From assembly GCA_964564545.1 (NCBI GenBank), contig CAZMBP010000023.1, forward strand, positions 29,250-93,249: 64,000 nt of DNA, written 5' to 3'. Both the position numbers and the translations under genes were made by a program. How positions within the stretch are numbered: position 1 is the first letter of the stretch; each line of letters starts with the position of its first letter. Source of the stretch: CAJQQY01 sp964564545 (lineage in GTDB: Bacteria > Bacteroidota > Bacteroidia > Chitinophagales > Saprospiraceae). The notes below the pieces were generated by a model. That model made no database searches and had not been told where the DNA came from. It was given only the letters and a program-made list of their open reading frames with translations. Below are positions 1 through 9,402 of this stretch, in pieces.

Positions 1-2235
1 TCTATATTTCAACAAGTGGACAGAAGTAAACGAATGCGGTCGTTCATGAGGTGCTGAAAAATCTTGACCTAAATTGATTTCTTCAAAATTATATTGAACT
101 TGATTATAAGTATAACTCAACCAAGTCTGATAATTTGACCATCGCTTTCTGATCAAAACATCCAAGCCTAATACTTCGCCCTCCCCTACATTAAAAATAT
201 CTTGAACTGAATTGGAGTTTATAAACGCAGGAGAAACAGAAGTCAATCCTGCTAGTTTTTTAAAATATCCTTCCACCTCGATTTGAAAATCAGGCCGATG
301 AAAAAGAATACCCGCCGATAAACTTTTATTTTTTACAATTGGAAAATCCTCATCTTCGCTAGCCAAAACCCAAAGTTGCTCATTGAATCCCAAATCATTT
401 AATTCTACCACTTGGCTAACGAATTGTTGATAGATTCCTGATGAAAATTTGAATTGCCATTTTTTATTTGGAATATAAAAAAGTGAAAATCGAGGTTCTA
501 AAAATCTAGTCTGAGTCAGCTGATCATAACTAAATCTAGTTCCCAAGTCGAATTTCCATTTATCTTTAAAATTTGGAGAAAGCGTAAAATACATCGTATG
601 AACTTGCGTTGTATCAACTAGCTCTTCTATCTCATCCTCTTCTGACCATTTTATTTTTCTACCGACAATCAGATCTGAAAATTGATAACCAAAATTCAGT
701 TTTAAATTTTTCGAAAACCGCCAATTATTATTCAATTGAAAAGTCAAATCTGTCACTTCGTTTAATTGCAAACGATCTAACTCAACATCTAAACTATCAT
801 CTATCACCCCAAGTCTAAATCGATAATCATTTTGTAAATCTGTATAAGATATTTTTGCTTGGCTTGACAAATTCCTTTTCCATTTTCGATTCCAATGCCC
901 ACTCCAACCTATATTATCTAGATTTAAATTATCTTCTTCTGAAAGATCTTCTTCTTGATTTAATGATAAAAATTCAAGCTTATCAAAAATCCCAAATGCA
1001 CTTATCGCAAAATCATTTTTAGCATTAGGTTGAAAAAGCCATTTAGCATTCAAGTCATTAAAAATAAAATTTAAATTTAAGTCTAAATCCTCATCTTCCT
1101 CTTCTACTATATTTAACTGCTCATTTATTTTTCCTTTTTGAAAAACTCTACTTGATAATTTTTGGTAGGTAGGTGTTTCAATCACATCTGTATAAGCTCG
1201 GCGAGCAGATAAAATTAAGGCTGATTTGTTTTGAAAAAAAGGAATAGCAATCGATGCATCAGCATGGGTAAAATTAATTCCAACATCTGCTTTGACTTTC
1301 TTGGGGATTTTATTTTCACTACTTATGTCAATTACACCTGCCACTCGTCCACCATATTCTGCTCCAAAACTACCTCGATATACTTTGACATTATCGACGA
1401 TATAAGGATTAAATGCCGACAACATCCCAAAAAAATGTCCACTATTATAAATTGGAATTCCATCCCAAAGAATCAAATTTTGATCTGGTGTTCCTCCTCG
1501 AATATGCAAACCAGTAGCTGACTCATCTGGACTTTGAACACCTGGAAGAATTTGAACCATTTGCAAAACATCGGCCTCCGTCAAACCTGGTACAACTTCC
1601 ATTTCTTTGGGTCGCAAAACTAAGTGATTCAAACTTTCAGATTGTTCAATTCCCGAAATCACATATTCTTTCACTAAAACTTCTGAGAAAAATGACTTTT
1701 GTAATTGTAATGTTATAGTGGGACATTTTTCCAAGTCAGCTGCAATAATTTTTTTACTTTGAAAACCGACATAGCTAATTAGAATCGTATCAGTCGCATT
1801 AATTTTTCCTTGCCATTCAAAAATTCCATTTTCGTTGGCACTTGTCCCCTGGTTATTTTTTTTGATAAAAATGTTAGCGAATGAAAGAGGAGTTTCGTTG
1901 GTATCTATTATTCTTCCACAAATAAAAAGCTCAGAAGTATTCGGTTCTCGACTCCTTAAAACGACATAGGTCTCATTGATGATTTCAAAATCCACAGTCG
2001 TGTTTCCCAAAATTCCAGTCAATGCTTTCTCTAAAATCAAGTCATCGACATTAGATGTAATTACCTGATTTTCAATAACTTCTGATGTATAAGAAAAAAC
2101 AATTTTATAATTTCTTTCTAAAGAGAGTAGAACTTTTTGAAGAGGTTCATTTTCGTAGGTGGCGCTTATTTTTTTTTGAGAAAAAATAATTATAGGAAAA
2201 AATAAAAAAATAAGAATGGAAATATATCTATTCAT
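1..2235 (-). CDS. TonB-dependent outer-membrane receptor with STN domain (partial, C-terminus off the left edge)
   Basis: This frame stays open from an ATG at 2235 to base 1 (745 codons) with no stop, so the end of the barrel is missing. After a signal peptide (MNRYISILIFLFFPIIIFSQ), residues about 22-90 form a secretin/TonB short N-terminal (STN) domain. A carboxypeptidase-regulatory-like beta-sandwich follows (about 100-175), then the plug domain with motifs such as GLHIRGGTPDQNLILWDGIP and YGGRVAGVIDI, then barrel strands. It should import a ligand such as a siderophore or other chelate through the outer membrane using TonB energy. The STN domain normally contacts a FecR partner, and fecR and an ECF sigma gene lie directly upstream on the same strand, so this is very likely a FecA-type transducer. 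The ligand cannot be read from sequence. No TonB box was identified. Confidence 0.93.
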   Translation of the reverse strand, partial: MNRYISILIFLFFPIIIFSQKKISATYENEPLQKVLLSLERNYKIVFSYTSEVIENQVITSNVDDLILEKALTGILGNTTVDFEIINETYVVLRSREPNTSELFICGRIIDTNETPLSFANIFIKKNNQGTSANENGIFEWQGKINATDTILISYVGFQSKKIIAADLEKCPTITLQLQKSFFSEVLVKEYVISGIEQSESLNHLVLRPKEMEVVPGLTEADVLQMVQILPGVQSPDESATGLHIRGGTPDQNLILWDGIPIYNSGHFFGMLSAFNPYIVDNVKVYRGSFGAEYGGRVAGVIDISSENKIPKKVKADVGINFTHADASIAIPFFQNKSALILSARRAYTDVIETPTYQKLSSRVFQKGKINEQLNIVEEEDEDLDLNLNFIFNDLNAKWLFQPNAKNDFAISAFGIFDKLEFLSLNQEEDLSEEDNLNLDNIGWSGHWNRKWKRNLSSQAKISYTDLQNDYRFRLGVIDDSLDVELDRLQLNEVTDLTFQLNNNWRFSKNLKLNFGYQFSDLIVGRKIKWSEEDEIEELVDTTQVHTMYFTLSPNFKDKWKFDLGTRFSYDQLTQTRFLEPRFSLFYIPNKKWQFKFSSGIYQQFVSQVVELNDLGFNEQLWVLASEDEDFPIVKNKSLSAGILFHRPDFQIEVEGYFKKLAGLTSVSPAFINSNSVQDIFNVGEGEVLGLDVLIRKRWSNYQTWLSYTYNQVQYNFEEINLGQDFSAPHERPHSFTSVHLLKYR

Positions 2236-2269
2236 AAAATGGAAAAGTTTTCAAATACAAGTTACGATG

Positions 2270-3211
2270 TTATTTGAAAACGGTTACCTCCTTACCATTT
2301 ATTTTATATTGGTAACCTATTGATGGAAAAACAATTCTCAAGGCTGTCTCCAAGTCATCATGAGGAAAGCCTCCATTATAATCATAAATTTTTTCCAACT
2401 CATTTGGGTAATCAATCTTAATATCAAATTGTCGCTCCATTTCTTCAATGACTTCTATGAAATCAACTTTTGAAAACTTAGAATTACCTGTTGCCCAATC
2501 AGGAGCATTTCCTGTTTCATTATATAAATGCTGAATTATTTTTTTATTCACAACAACCAATGCTTCATTTGGATTTAGCTCTTCCATCTCATTGGATTTT
2601 CCAAAAAATACTCCCACCTTACCTGTGTAACAATTCACATTCAATTTATTTTTTCTAGAAAAAACATTAAAACTTGTTCCTAAAACTTGCACCGAGCCAG
2701 TAGGAGTTTCTACTAAAAATCTTGATCCTTTTTCTACTTTAAAAAATGCTTCTCCCTCCAAAATTAACGTCCGATTTTCCATGAAGTCTTTTTTATCAAA
2801 TTCAATTTTTGATAAAGCATTTAATATTACCTCGGAGCCATCAGGCAAAGTGAATGTTTTTTGGCTGGCGATAGGAGTTGAGAAAATTTGAGTTGTATTT
2901 TGGAAAAAAGCAAAATACCCTAGGAGTAAAAGTCCGATTGCAGCAGCGACAGTAAGCATCCATCTTCGATTCAGTTTTCTAACCTTGGCAATTGGCTCTT
3001 TTTGAATAGTCTCGGTTTTTGTTTTAAATGACTTCCATGCATCTTCTTTATTCTTCCAGGTTGGTGTATTCAATTCAGAAGTCGTTTCTGCAATCTTTTT
3101 AAAAGATTCAAAATCATCATATGCTTCGAATTCTTGCAATTCTTCCGCACTCAATTCGCCACTCAGCCATCGAGCTAAAAACGTGTCATCCTTATTGAAT
3201 TTCTCTTCCAT
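2270..3211 (-). CDS. FecR family anti-sigma factor / signal transducer
   Basis: 313 aa. The cytoplasmic N-terminus (about 1-80) is followed by one membrane segment near residues 83-104 (RWMLTVAAAIGLLLLGYFAF). A periplasmic FecR domain follows (about 118-215, with TLPDGSEVILNALSKIEFD and LEGEAFFKVEKG), then a C-terminal DUF4974-type domain ending in YKINGKEVTVFK. Family role: it holds the cognate ECF sigma factor inactive or primes it, and relays substrate binding from the STN domain of the TonB receptor. It lies between the sigma gene (63 bp upstream) and the receptor (34 bp downstream), all on the minus strand, so the three probably form one operon. The N-terminal LARWLSGELSAEELQEFEAY is typical of Bacteroidota FecR proteins. 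Confidence 0.93.
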   Translation of the reverse strand: MEEKFNKDDTFLARWLSGELSAEELQEFEAYDDFESFKKIAETTSELNTPTWKNKEDAWKSFKTKTETIQKEPIAKVRKLNRRWMLTVAAAIGLLLLGYFAFFQNTTQIFSTPIASQKTFTLPDGSEVILNALSKIEFDKKDFMENRTLILEGEAFFKVEKGSRFLVETPTGSVQVLGTSFNVFSRKNKLNVNCYTGKVGVFFGKSNEMEELNPNEALVVVNKKIIQHLYNETGNAPDWATGNSKFSKVDFIEVIEEMERQFDIKIDYPNELEKIYDYNGGFPHDDLETALRIVFPSIGYQYKINGKEVTVFK

Positions 3212-3274
3212 GATTTATTGATTAAAGGGAATTCGTAGTTAAAACGATTTTCATATGAATTTCCCTACCTCTTT

Positions 3275-3784
3275 TTAAATCTTTTTTGTCAATTTTCGTA
3301 ATTCCAATAATGCTTTGTGCATTCGTTTTTCTACTGCTTTTTGAGAAATGCCTATAGCCTCGGCAATCTCTCTATATTTCATTTTATCAATTCGGTTCAT
3401 TAAAAATACTTCTCGTTGAGTCTCTGGGAGCGCATCAATAGCTTGTTCCAATTGCATTCTAAATTCTTGTTCTTCCATTAAAAATTCAGGGGTTTCTGAA
3501 GTGTTTTTTGGAGACAAATGTTGTTGAAATTTTAATTTTACTTTTTGATGTTTGGCTTCATCCAAAAATAAATTATTGGCAGTCGTAAATAAAAAACTCT
3601 TGGCCTTCTCAACAGGTACTTTTGCACAGTTCTTCCATAACCGAACAAATGCCTCTTGAGCAGTATCTTCTGCAAAACCTGTATTTCCAGATTTGTAGAA
3701 CAAAAAATTCCTCAAACTATCCAAGTGTTGCATGAATAGTTTTTGAAACGTCTTTTCTTCGCAAGTAGAATCTGTATTTTCCAT
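3275..3784 (-). CDS. ECF RNA polymerase sigma factor (FecI-like)
   Basis: 169 aa, a normal length for a sigma-70 ECF factor. Region 2 is visible at about 38-53 (AEDTAQEAFVRLWKN). Region 4 with its helix-turn-helix lies at about 118-165 (LPETQREVFLMNR, then YREIAEAIGISQKAVEKRMH). It directs RNA polymerase to target promoters, most likely including the downstream fecR/receptor genes, when released by the FecR protein. The ATG at 3784 is preceded within 8 nt by a strong hairpin (3792-3828), so the 5' leader is structured. The gene is read away from the acyl-CoA synthetase gene upstream on the same strand, about 245 bp distant. Confidence 0.94.
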   Translation of the reverse strand: MENTDSTCEEKTFQKLFMQHLDSLRNFLFYKSGNTGFAEDTAQEAFVRLWKNCAKVPVEKAKSFLFTTANNLFLDEAKHQKVKLKFQQHLSPKNTSETPEFLMEEQEFRMQLEQAIDALPETQREVFLMNRIDKMKYREIAEAIGISQKAVEKRMHKALLELRKLTKKI

Positions 3785-3791
3785 AAATAAG

Positions 3792-3828
3792 AAGAACCTA
3801 TAATTTGATGGTAAAACTATAGGTTCTT
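3792..3828 (+). terminator. Hairpin with T-run just upstream of the sigma factor gene
   Basis: Perfect 11-bp stem AAGAACCTATA / TATAGGTTCTT around a 15-nt loop. On the plus strand it is followed by TTTTTATTTT, so it resembles an intrinsic terminator for plus-strand transcription. On the minus strand it falls in the 5' leader of the ECF sigma gene, ending 7 nt before its ATG, where it could affect translation or end read-through from upstream. Confidence 0.55.
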
Positions 3829-3867
3829 TTTTATTTTAAAAATTAATTGAATAAAAATTAATTCTAT

Positions 3868-4030
3868 GAAGTTGTTTAAGGATGTCTGCTGAAATCGAGC
3901 GGAAAGGCTTGTAGATTCTGGCAAGGCTCTTTTTTATTTTCGTAGCCTTAGCTACGCAAGTAAAAAAAGCCGAAGTCCAGAAGCTACAATGCTTTTCGTG
4001 TAGATCAGCAAGACATTTTTAAACAACTTC
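3868..4030. repeat. Long imperfect inverted repeat (about 68-nt arms)
   Basis: The left arm starts GAAGTTGTTTAAGGATGTC (3868). The right arm, read in reverse complement, starts GAAGTTGTTTAAAAATGTC (4030). Similarity continues through GCTTGTAGATTCTGG versus CATTGTAGCTTCTGG to a T-rich end near the centre. The centre contains its own small palindrome (CGTAGCCTTAGCTACG, about 3940-3955). The last base overlaps the stop codon of the acyl-CoA synthetase gene. It may be a transcribed hairpin or REP/MITE-like element. No coding capacity is apparent. Confidence 0.75.
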
Positions 4031-5922
4031 TATGTGTACATTTCATTGATTGCCTTCTCATACTTTTCCAAAACAAAACTCCTCTTTAACTTCAAGGTAT
4101 AAGTCAATTCTCCTGTCGCCACCTCCCAAGGTTCAAATAACAAATGGAACTTTTGGATGCGTTCTTCTTTTTTCAAACTAGCATTCACCTCTTCCACAAC
4201 CGTTTCCATAAATTGCTCTACCTTAGGATTGATTGCCATAAATTGAGGTGCAGTCCAATGCACATTATTTTCTTCGCACCACTTTTTTAATTGAGTAAAA
4301 TTAGGAGTGATAAGTGCTGTCACGAATGGTTTTTTGAAACCCAACACCATGCAATTATCAATAAATGGAGACGCATTTAATTTTTGTTCTAAAACTGTAG
4401 GCACAATATATTTCCCACTTGAAGTTTTAAAAATATCTTTTTTACGTCCTGTTATTTTTAAAAACCTTTTATGCACAAATTGCCCAACATCGCCTGTCGT
4501 CAACCAACCATCTTCATCCAAAATAGCCATCGTTCGCTCTGGTAAATTATGATAGCCCATCATCACATTTGGGCCTTTGACTAAAATTACTCCATCTCCA
4601 TTTTCGTCAGGATTTTCAATTCTAACTTCCACTCCAGGAAGTGGAATTCCGACTGTTCCAAAATGGACTCCTCCAGGTTCAAAACGATTAAACGAAATCA
4701 CAGGTGATGTTTCCGTCATACCATAACCTTCTCGAATGTCAATCCCCGCAGCTGAAAATAATTTCCCCAAACGAGGTTGCAAAGCTGCAGCACCAACGAT
4801 AACTCCTTCTACTCTCCCACCAAGCGCATTCCGCCAAAGTCGATAAACTAAAAGATCTGCTATTTTTAATTTTAAAAAATATATTAAGCCCATTCGGCCA
4901 TCATATCTTTCTCCCAATCGAATCGCCCAATGCAAAATCTTTTGAAAAATTTTTCCTTTCTCCTCACCTTTTTCCACAATCGTATCATAAGTTCTTTCCA
5001 AAAACCGAGGGACACTTGCGAAATAATTTGGGCGAATTTCTTTTATGTTTTCCACCAAAGTATCTCGCCGTTCTGCATAGTAAACTGACGCGCCAACTGC
5101 CATGTAGGTATAAGTTACCATTCGTTCAAAAACATGACTCATCGGCAAAAAACTCAACGTTCGTTTATCGCAATTGATTGGAACTAAGGAAATCGTTGCT
5201 TTAATATTGGAAACCAAATTTTTATGCGAGAGCATCACTCCTTTCGGATTGCCTGTCGTACCTGAAGTATAAATTATCGTCGCCAAATCATCCTCATGAA
5301 TCGATGCTTTCCGACCTTCAAATTCTGCCAAATGCCGATCAGTCGGGTAATCTGTCAAATCATCATAATGAGGAATCTCTGGTAATTTTTCTAATGTAAA
5401 AACCTTCTTCAAACTCACCACTTTTTCAGTCAAAGGCAAAACTCTTTCATAAAATTCTCGATTCGCCACCACCAAATACTTCACCGCAGCATCATTCAAA
5501 ATATATTCAATTTCATGTGTCCTTGCCTGTGCATGTATCGGCACTAAAATTACTCCAATCTGCTGCGCCCCAAAATCTATAAAATTCCATCTTGGACTTC
5601 CAAGTTGGGTCATGATCGCAATTTTTTCTCCTCGTTTCAATCCCAAATTCAACAGTCCTGCACTCACTCGATTAATCTGAGTGATGCATTCCTCTGTACT
5701 GAATTTTTGCCAACCTAAATCTTGTTTTTGAACGAGTGCAGCCTTACTTGGGAATTTTGCTTGCTGGTAGGGAAATATGTCAAACAATCGACGGAAGTCA
5801 ATTTGAGAAATTAGATTGTTCTTAATTTTTGTTTTTGATTTCAAGTTTGTTTGCCTTTTTACATTTCTAAGGTAGTAAAAAGCAAACAAATAATAAAAAA
5901 AGCTCATCTGAAAAGCACTCAC
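4030..5922 (-). CDS. Long-chain fatty acid--CoA ligase (AMP-forming)
   Basis: 630 aa acyl-adenylate-forming enzyme. The ATP/AMP P-loop is at about 216-230 (IIYTSGTTGNPKGVM). The adenylate motif GYGMTETSP, the hinge region TGDVGQ and the C-terminal lysine region TGRKKDIFKTSSGKY are all present. It should activate long-chain fatty acids to acyl-CoA via acyl-AMP, feeding beta-oxidation or lipid synthesis. The first 35 or so residues (MSAFQMSFFYYLFAFYYL then basic) are not part of the conserved domain, which begins near IDFRRLFDIFPYQQ. The true start may be an internal non-ATG codon such as the TTG at residue 27, but no internal ATG offers a clean alternative. It is divergent from comEC across 173 bp. 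Substrate chain length is inferred from the family only. Confidence 0.9.
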   Translation of the reverse strand: MSAFQMSFFYYLFAFYYLRNVKRQTNLKSKTKIKNNLISQIDFRRLFDIFPYQQAKFPSKAALVQKQDLGWQKFSTEECITQINRVSAGLLNLGLKRGEKIAIMTQLGSPRWNFIDFGAQQIGVILVPIHAQARTHEIEYILNDAAVKYLVVANREFYERVLPLTEKVVSLKKVFTLEKLPEIPHYDDLTDYPTDRHLAEFEGRKASIHEDDLATIIYTSGTTGNPKGVMLSHKNLVSNIKATISLVPINCDKRTLSFLPMSHVFERMVTYTYMAVGASVYYAERRDTLVENIKEIRPNYFASVPRFLERTYDTIVEKGEEKGKIFQKILHWAIRLGERYDGRMGLIYFLKLKIADLLVYRLWRNALGGRVEGVIVGAAALQPRLGKLFSAAGIDIREGYGMTETSPVISFNRFEPGGVHFGTVGIPLPGVEVRIENPDENGDGVILVKGPNVMMGYHNLPERTMAILDEDGWLTTGDVGQFVHKRFLKITGRKKDIFKTSSGKYIVPTVLEQKLNASPFIDNCMVLGFKKPFVTALITPNFTQLKKWCEENNVHWTAPQFMAINPKVEQFMETVVEEVNASLKKEERIQKFHLLFEPWEVATGELTYTLKLKRSFVLEKYEKAINEMYT

Positions 5923-6095
5923 CTCTCATTTGATTTTTTTATCATTTTACAACTCCTGAGATATTAATATATACATATTGTTCTTTCATATTAGCTAAAA
6001 CAATCTTAATTAATTTTAATAATTGATAAAAAACAATATTGGAATAACTCCTTTCATGTTCTTATTTTAAAGGGTAAACAACCTTGAGAAAATAC

Positions 6096-8192
6096 ATGAT
6101 TAACTGGAAGGAAATACCTTTTGTAAAATTCCTCCTACCCTTCACATTGGGAATTTTGCTCTCTATAATTTTAGAAAATAACCATCCAATTTGGTATGGT
6201 ATATTTTTATGTGCACTTCTCATTCGAGTCTTTACTCTCTTTTTTAAAATCCCAAATTCTTATCGAAACTTTCATGGAATCTTAGCGCATGTCCTTTTAT
6301 TTTCGATGGGATATTTATGGTGTTTCCATTTCAACGAATTGCAACACAAAAATCACTTCCAACAACACCTTGAAACTGAAAATATTATCATTGGAAAGAT
6401 CGAAACTGCTCCTACATCAAGTAATTATCTACAAGCGACGCTTTCAACTCAACTCATCGGAACACATCTTGACTCACTAAAAAATTGTAGCGGCAACATT
6501 TTAATTTACTTGAAAAATGATTCTATTCGACATTTAAATTATGGTGATATTATCGCCTTCCAAGGACGAATTCAAAAGGTAGCACCTCCTAAAAATCCTC
6601 ATGCTTTTGATTATAAAAGTTTTCTAAAATACAAGAACATCCACTATCAAGTTTTTATCAACAAGCCAACCAACTGGCAAAAATCAAACATCAATCAAGG
6701 AAGTTTTATTCATAAAAACGCCATCAAGATTCGGCAATATTTTTTAGCTATTTTGAAAAAACATTTAACTACTTCGCGGGAGTTATCTGTGGGCAACGCA
6801 TTAATTTTAGGTTATAAAAATGACATTGACGAAGAGGTCAGAACAGCTTATGCTCACACAGGAGCATTGCATGTTTTAGCCGTTTCGGGATTGCATGTCG
6901 GACTTGTCGCTTGGTTTGTAAATATATTGTTAGGCTTTGTAAAATCTAGAACTTTGACTTGGCGAATAACTCGAGCGATTACTTTAATTGGAGTCGTTTG
7001 GTCATTCGCTTTGATTTCAGGAGGATCGCCTTCGGTGCTTCGAGCAGCAACGATGTTTACCTTTTTAATCATCGGACTTTCGATGAATCGGACAACTAAT
7101 ATTTATAATTCACTCGCCATTTCAGCAAGTATTTTGCTCATTTGGAATCCTTACCTTTTGATGAATGTGAGTTTCCAATTATCTTATTTAGCAATCACAA
7201 GTATTGTTTATTTTCAACCAAAAATCTTTCGAGGCTTAATTGTCAAAAATGGTTTTCTTCGAAGCATTTGGAATTTGATTTCGCTCTCTCTTGCAGCGCA
7301 AATTGGAACATTACCAATCAGCATTTACTACTTTCATTCTATTCCATTTTTTGCTTGGTTGTCCGGCGTGATTGTCATTCCTGCAGCGACGATAATTCTA
7401 GGAAGTGGGATGTTATTATTGCTCATCGAAAGTCTGATTCCGAGCCTCGCATTTATTCCAGGATGGATTTTATACTATTCAATTTGGCTAATGAATGAAG
7501 CAATTTTTTTAATTCAAAAATTTCCTTCGACTGTTTGGGTTTTCGTTTGGATTGGAATTGGAATCGTCCTTTTAATGTATCTTATGATTGGAAATATTAT
7601 TCTCGCATTGAGTACTAAAAAATTAAAATGGTTGCTTCCTGCTTCGGCATTCTTATTACTCATTTCGGTTAATTACTCATTCATTTCATTTGGAGAAATT
7701 GAACAGAAGAAAATGGTTATTTATCATTCTTACCGTAATTCAATTATTGATTTTTTTGATGGGAAAAGTAGTTTTAGTTTTCACAAAAAAGACATCTCAG
7801 AAAAGAACTTATCCTTCGCAACTCTAAACAATCGATGGGCAAATGGTATAAAAAACAATCACCCGATTTATTTCGAAAATATAAAATTCCAATCCGAAAA
7901 TATATTTTACCAAAAACCATTCATTCAATTTTTTGATAAAAAAATCGTGATTATCGACGATACTTTCCTATTCCGAAAAGAAGTAAAAATCAAGGTTGAT
8001 TTTATCATTATCCAAAATAATCCAAATTTCAACATCGAAGATATTTCTCAAAATTTCATTTTTGAAAAGATCATTTTCGATACTTCTAACTCTCAATGGA
8101 AAGTCGAAAACTGGAAAACTGATTGCCAAAAATTAAACATTCAATACTATGATATTTTTGAAGAAGGTGCTTTTGAAATGACCCTTGAATAG
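6096..8192 (+). CDS. comEC: ComEC/Rec2 family DNA-uptake channel protein
   Basis: About 698 aa, polytopic inner-membrane protein. N-terminal membrane helices precede a soluble DUF4131/OB-like part (about 90-200). The competence domain follows, with the signature LAVSGLHVGLVAWF, GGSPSVLRAATMF and several helices to about 560. The C-terminal 140 residues lack the metallo-beta-lactamase motif (HxHxDH) found in many Gram-positive ComEC proteins; short versions of this kind are common in Bacteroidota. It transports single-stranded DNA across the inner membrane in natural transformation. The frame can be opened at a TTG at 6084, but the ATG at 6096 (MINWKEIPFVKF) is the more likely start. The HhH gene follows by 27 bp, giving a comEC-comEA-like operon. 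Confidence 0.92.
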   Translation: MINWKEIPFVKFLLPFTLGILLSIILENNHPIWYGIFLCALLIRVFTLFFKIPNSYRNFHGILAHVLLFSMGYLWCFHFNELQHKNHFQQHLETENIIIGKIETAPTSSNYLQATLSTQLIGTHLDSLKNCSGNILIYLKNDSIRHLNYGDIIAFQGRIQKVAPPKNPHAFDYKSFLKYKNIHYQVFINKPTNWQKSNINQGSFIHKNAIKIRQYFLAILKKHLTTSRELSVGNALILGYKNDIDEEVRTAYAHTGALHVLAVSGLHVGLVAWFVNILLGFVKSRTLTWRITRAITLIGVVWSFALISGGSPSVLRAATMFTFLIIGLSMNRTTNIYNSLAISASILLIWNPYLLMNVSFQLSYLAITSIVYFQPKIFRGLIVKNGFLRSIWNLISLSLAAQIGTLPISIYYFHSIPFFAWLSGVIVIPAATIILGSGMLLLLIESLIPSLAFIPGWILYYSIWLMNEAIFLIQKFPSTVWVFVWIGIGIVLLMYLMIGNIILALSTKKLKWLLPASAFLLLISVNYSFISFGEIEQKKMVIYHSYRNSIIDFFDGKSSFSFHKKDISEKNLSFATLNNRWANGIKNNHPIYFENIKFQSENIFYQKPFIQFFDKKIVIIDDTFLFRKEVKIKVDFIIIQNNPNFNIEDISQNFIFEKIIFDTSNSQWKVENWKTDCQKLNIQYYDIFEEGAFEMTLE

Positions 8193-8219
8193 ATTTTAAA
8201 AACTAAAACCTAACATACT

Positions 8220-9398
8220 ATGAGAAAACAATTTTACGAATATATCTATCTGACTCGCCAAGAAAGGAATGGGCTTTTTGTGGTTATTTTTATGAGTAGC
8301 CTTTTTTCTTTTGCTCCATTGATTTATTCTTTTTTTGGAGAAAAAAGAGGGACTGATTTTAGTCAATTTCTAAACGAAATCGAAGCATTTCATCAGGCAG
8401 ATATTTCGACTCAACCGCTCACTTTTGCAAAAAGTAATTTTTCCAATTCAACTCCGCAAAAACAGTTTGACTTATTTTATTTTGATCCAAATACTGCTTC
8501 AAAAGAAGATTTCATCAATCTAGGCATTTCTTCAAAAACGGCTCAAACGATTATTAATTTTCGAAACAAGGGCGCCAAGTTTTTCGAAAAAGAAGATTTC
8601 AAAAAAGTCTATGGCTTAAAAGCATCAGACTTCGAGCGGCTCCAATATTTTATCCAAATCAAAAATGACAAAGAGGAATTTAAACCTTTTGCGAAAAATG
8701 AAATTCCACAATCGTATGATACTCCGATAGTCAATCACATCGCATTTGATCCCAACACAGCTGATGAAAAAACTTTATTGCAAAATGGCATTCCCCAACA
8801 TGTTGCCAATACAATTATTAAGTATCGAAGTAGTGGAGCCATTTTTCAAGTCAAAGAAGATTTGAAAAAAATCTACACTTTGAAGGATGATATTTATCAG
8901 AGAATAGAACCGTTTATTAAAATCACTCCGCAGGAGAAAAAAGCAACAACGAAAGCTTTTGAACCGAAAAATGATTTTCCAAAAGAAGAAAATATCGCCT
9001 CAAATATTTTCATCGATATCAATAATTCTACCGCTGAAGATTGGCAAAAGCTTCAAGGAATCGGCCCTTCTTTTTCCAAACGAATTGTCAAATTTAGAGA
9101 TCGGCTTGGAGGTTTTTATTACATCGAACAAGTTGGAGAAACTTATGGTCTGCCTGATAGCACCTTTCAAAGTATTAAGAATCAGTTGAAGCCATCAGAT
9201 ATTTTGGAAAGAATAAACTTAAATCAAGCGACGGAAAGTGACTTAAAATCACATCCATATATTTCTTGGAATCAAGCGAAATTGATTATTAGTTATCGCA
9301 AAATGCATGGCAACTATAAAAATGTAAATGAATTGTTACAAATTGGTGCTTTGAGAAAAGAATGGTTGGATAAAGTGAAATACTATTTGGAGATTTAA
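8220..9398 (+). CDS. ComEA-like helix-hairpin-helix protein with four HhH repeats
   Basis: 392 aa. The short N-terminal cytoplasmic part is followed by one membrane helix (about 19-40, LFVVIFMSSLFSFAPLIYSF). Four repeats then each begin with a D/N-P/N-N-x-A-type strand: FDPNTASKEDF (about 94), FDPNTADEKTL (about 177), IDINNSTAEDW (about 262) and INLNQATESDL (about 333). Each carries the HhH core, for example LQGIGPSFSKRIVKFRDR. HhH modules bind the DNA backbone non-specifically. Anchored on the periplasmic side and next to comEC, it probably acts as the DNA receptor or ratchet of the uptake machine. Usual ComEA has a single HhH pair, so four repeats is long, though multi-repeat versions occur in Bacteroidota. 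Transcription probably ends at the hairpin 9403-9441. Confidence 0.88.
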   Translation: MRKQFYEYIYLTRQERNGLFVVIFMSSLFSFAPLIYSFFGEKRGTDFSQFLNEIEAFHQADISTQPLTFAKSNFSNSTPQKQFDLFYFDPNTASKEDFINLGISSKTAQTIINFRNKGAKFFEKEDFKKVYGLKASDFERLQYFIQIKNDKEEFKPFAKNEIPQSYDTPIVNHIAFDPNTADEKTLLQNGIPQHVANTIIKYRSSGAIFQVKEDLKKIYTLKDDIYQRIEPFIKITPQEKKATTKAFEPKNDFPKEENIASNIFIDINNSTAEDWQKLQGIGPSFSKRIVKFRDRLGGFYYIEQVGETYGLPDSTFQSIKNQLKPSDILERINLNQATESDLKSHPYISWNQAKLIISYRKMHGNYKNVNELLQIGALRKEWLDKVKYYLEI

Positions 9399-9402
9399 AA
9401 CA

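Noticed and set aside
1231..1521. 96-aa plus-strand open frame
   Set aside because: Lies opposite the continuous plug and barrel coding sequence of the TonB receptor, with no domain-like features.
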